DNA of 19,213 nt. It comes from Pseudomonas sp. (GTDB lineage Bacteria; Pseudomonadota; Gammaproteobacteria; Pseudomonadales; Pseudomonadaceae). Positions 18,261 through 19,213 of this stretch are shown here, piece after piece; within the stretch, counting starts at the first letter, position 1, and each line of letters begins with the position of its first letter. Location: the NCBI GenBank assembly GCA_029239415.1, contig JAQZAY010000033.1, positions 1 to 19,213 on the forward strand, given 5' to 3'. The position numbers were made by a program, and so were the translations under genes. The notes under the pieces were generated by a model that made no database searches, was not told the DNA's origin, and worked only from the letters and a program-made list of their open reading frames with translations.

Positions 18261-19213
<953 letters not shown>

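Overview
The window looks like a chromosomal segment of a Pseudomonas, most likely of the P. putida group. Coding density and GC content are high. The right third carries the order ftsK, lolA, rarA, crcB, serS, cysG on one strand, which I recognise as conserved in pseudomonads. No rRNA, tRNA, CRISPR array, insertion sequence or phage gene was seen.

Region A (1-5189, all minus strand) is a catabolic cluster. In transcription order it holds a GntR/FCD regulator, an OrdL/PuuB-like FAD amine or imino-acid oxidase, an MFS transporter, a DapA-like lyase or aldolase and an aldehyde dehydrogenase that runs off the left edge. The set resembles 4-hydroxyproline-type pathways (import, FAD oxidation, DapA-type deamination, semialdehyde oxidation), but no racemase or epimerase is visible and the substrate is unknown.

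Region B (5190-5776) has no intact gene. It holds TGTNTACA-type operator candidates upstream of the GntR gene. It also holds what looks like the internally deleted, frameshifted remnant of an AraC-family regulator with a DJ-1/GlxA-like N-terminal domain, and a sigma70-like promoter for the next operon.

Region C (5777-9244, plus strand) is a tightly packed pqi operon for envelope lipid transport. It has two half-size PqiA membrane proteins, the MCE protein PqiB and the lipoprotein PqiC.

Region D (9234-12330) is a small locus for quinate/shikimate-type catabolism. It has a TetR regulator and a 3-dehydroshikimate dehydratase (QuiC-like) on the minus strand, and a divergent metabolite:H+ symporter on the plus strand. 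The dehydratase keeps its four metal ligands but lacks the C-terminal dioxygenase-like domain usual in Pseudomonas QuiC1.

Region E (12281-19213, minus strand) begins upstream with the C-terminal third of FtsK. It continues through LolA, RarA, the fluoride channel CrcB, seryl-tRNA synthetase, siroheme synthase CysG and a DMT/EamA exporter. Gaps are short or absent from lolA onward, so this is probably one or two transcription units. The exporter converges on, and overlaps, the symporter of region D.

Nothing here is clearly a wholly new system. The points most worth a second look are the regulator remnant with its operator cluster, the unassigned catabolic cluster, and the single-domain QuiC.
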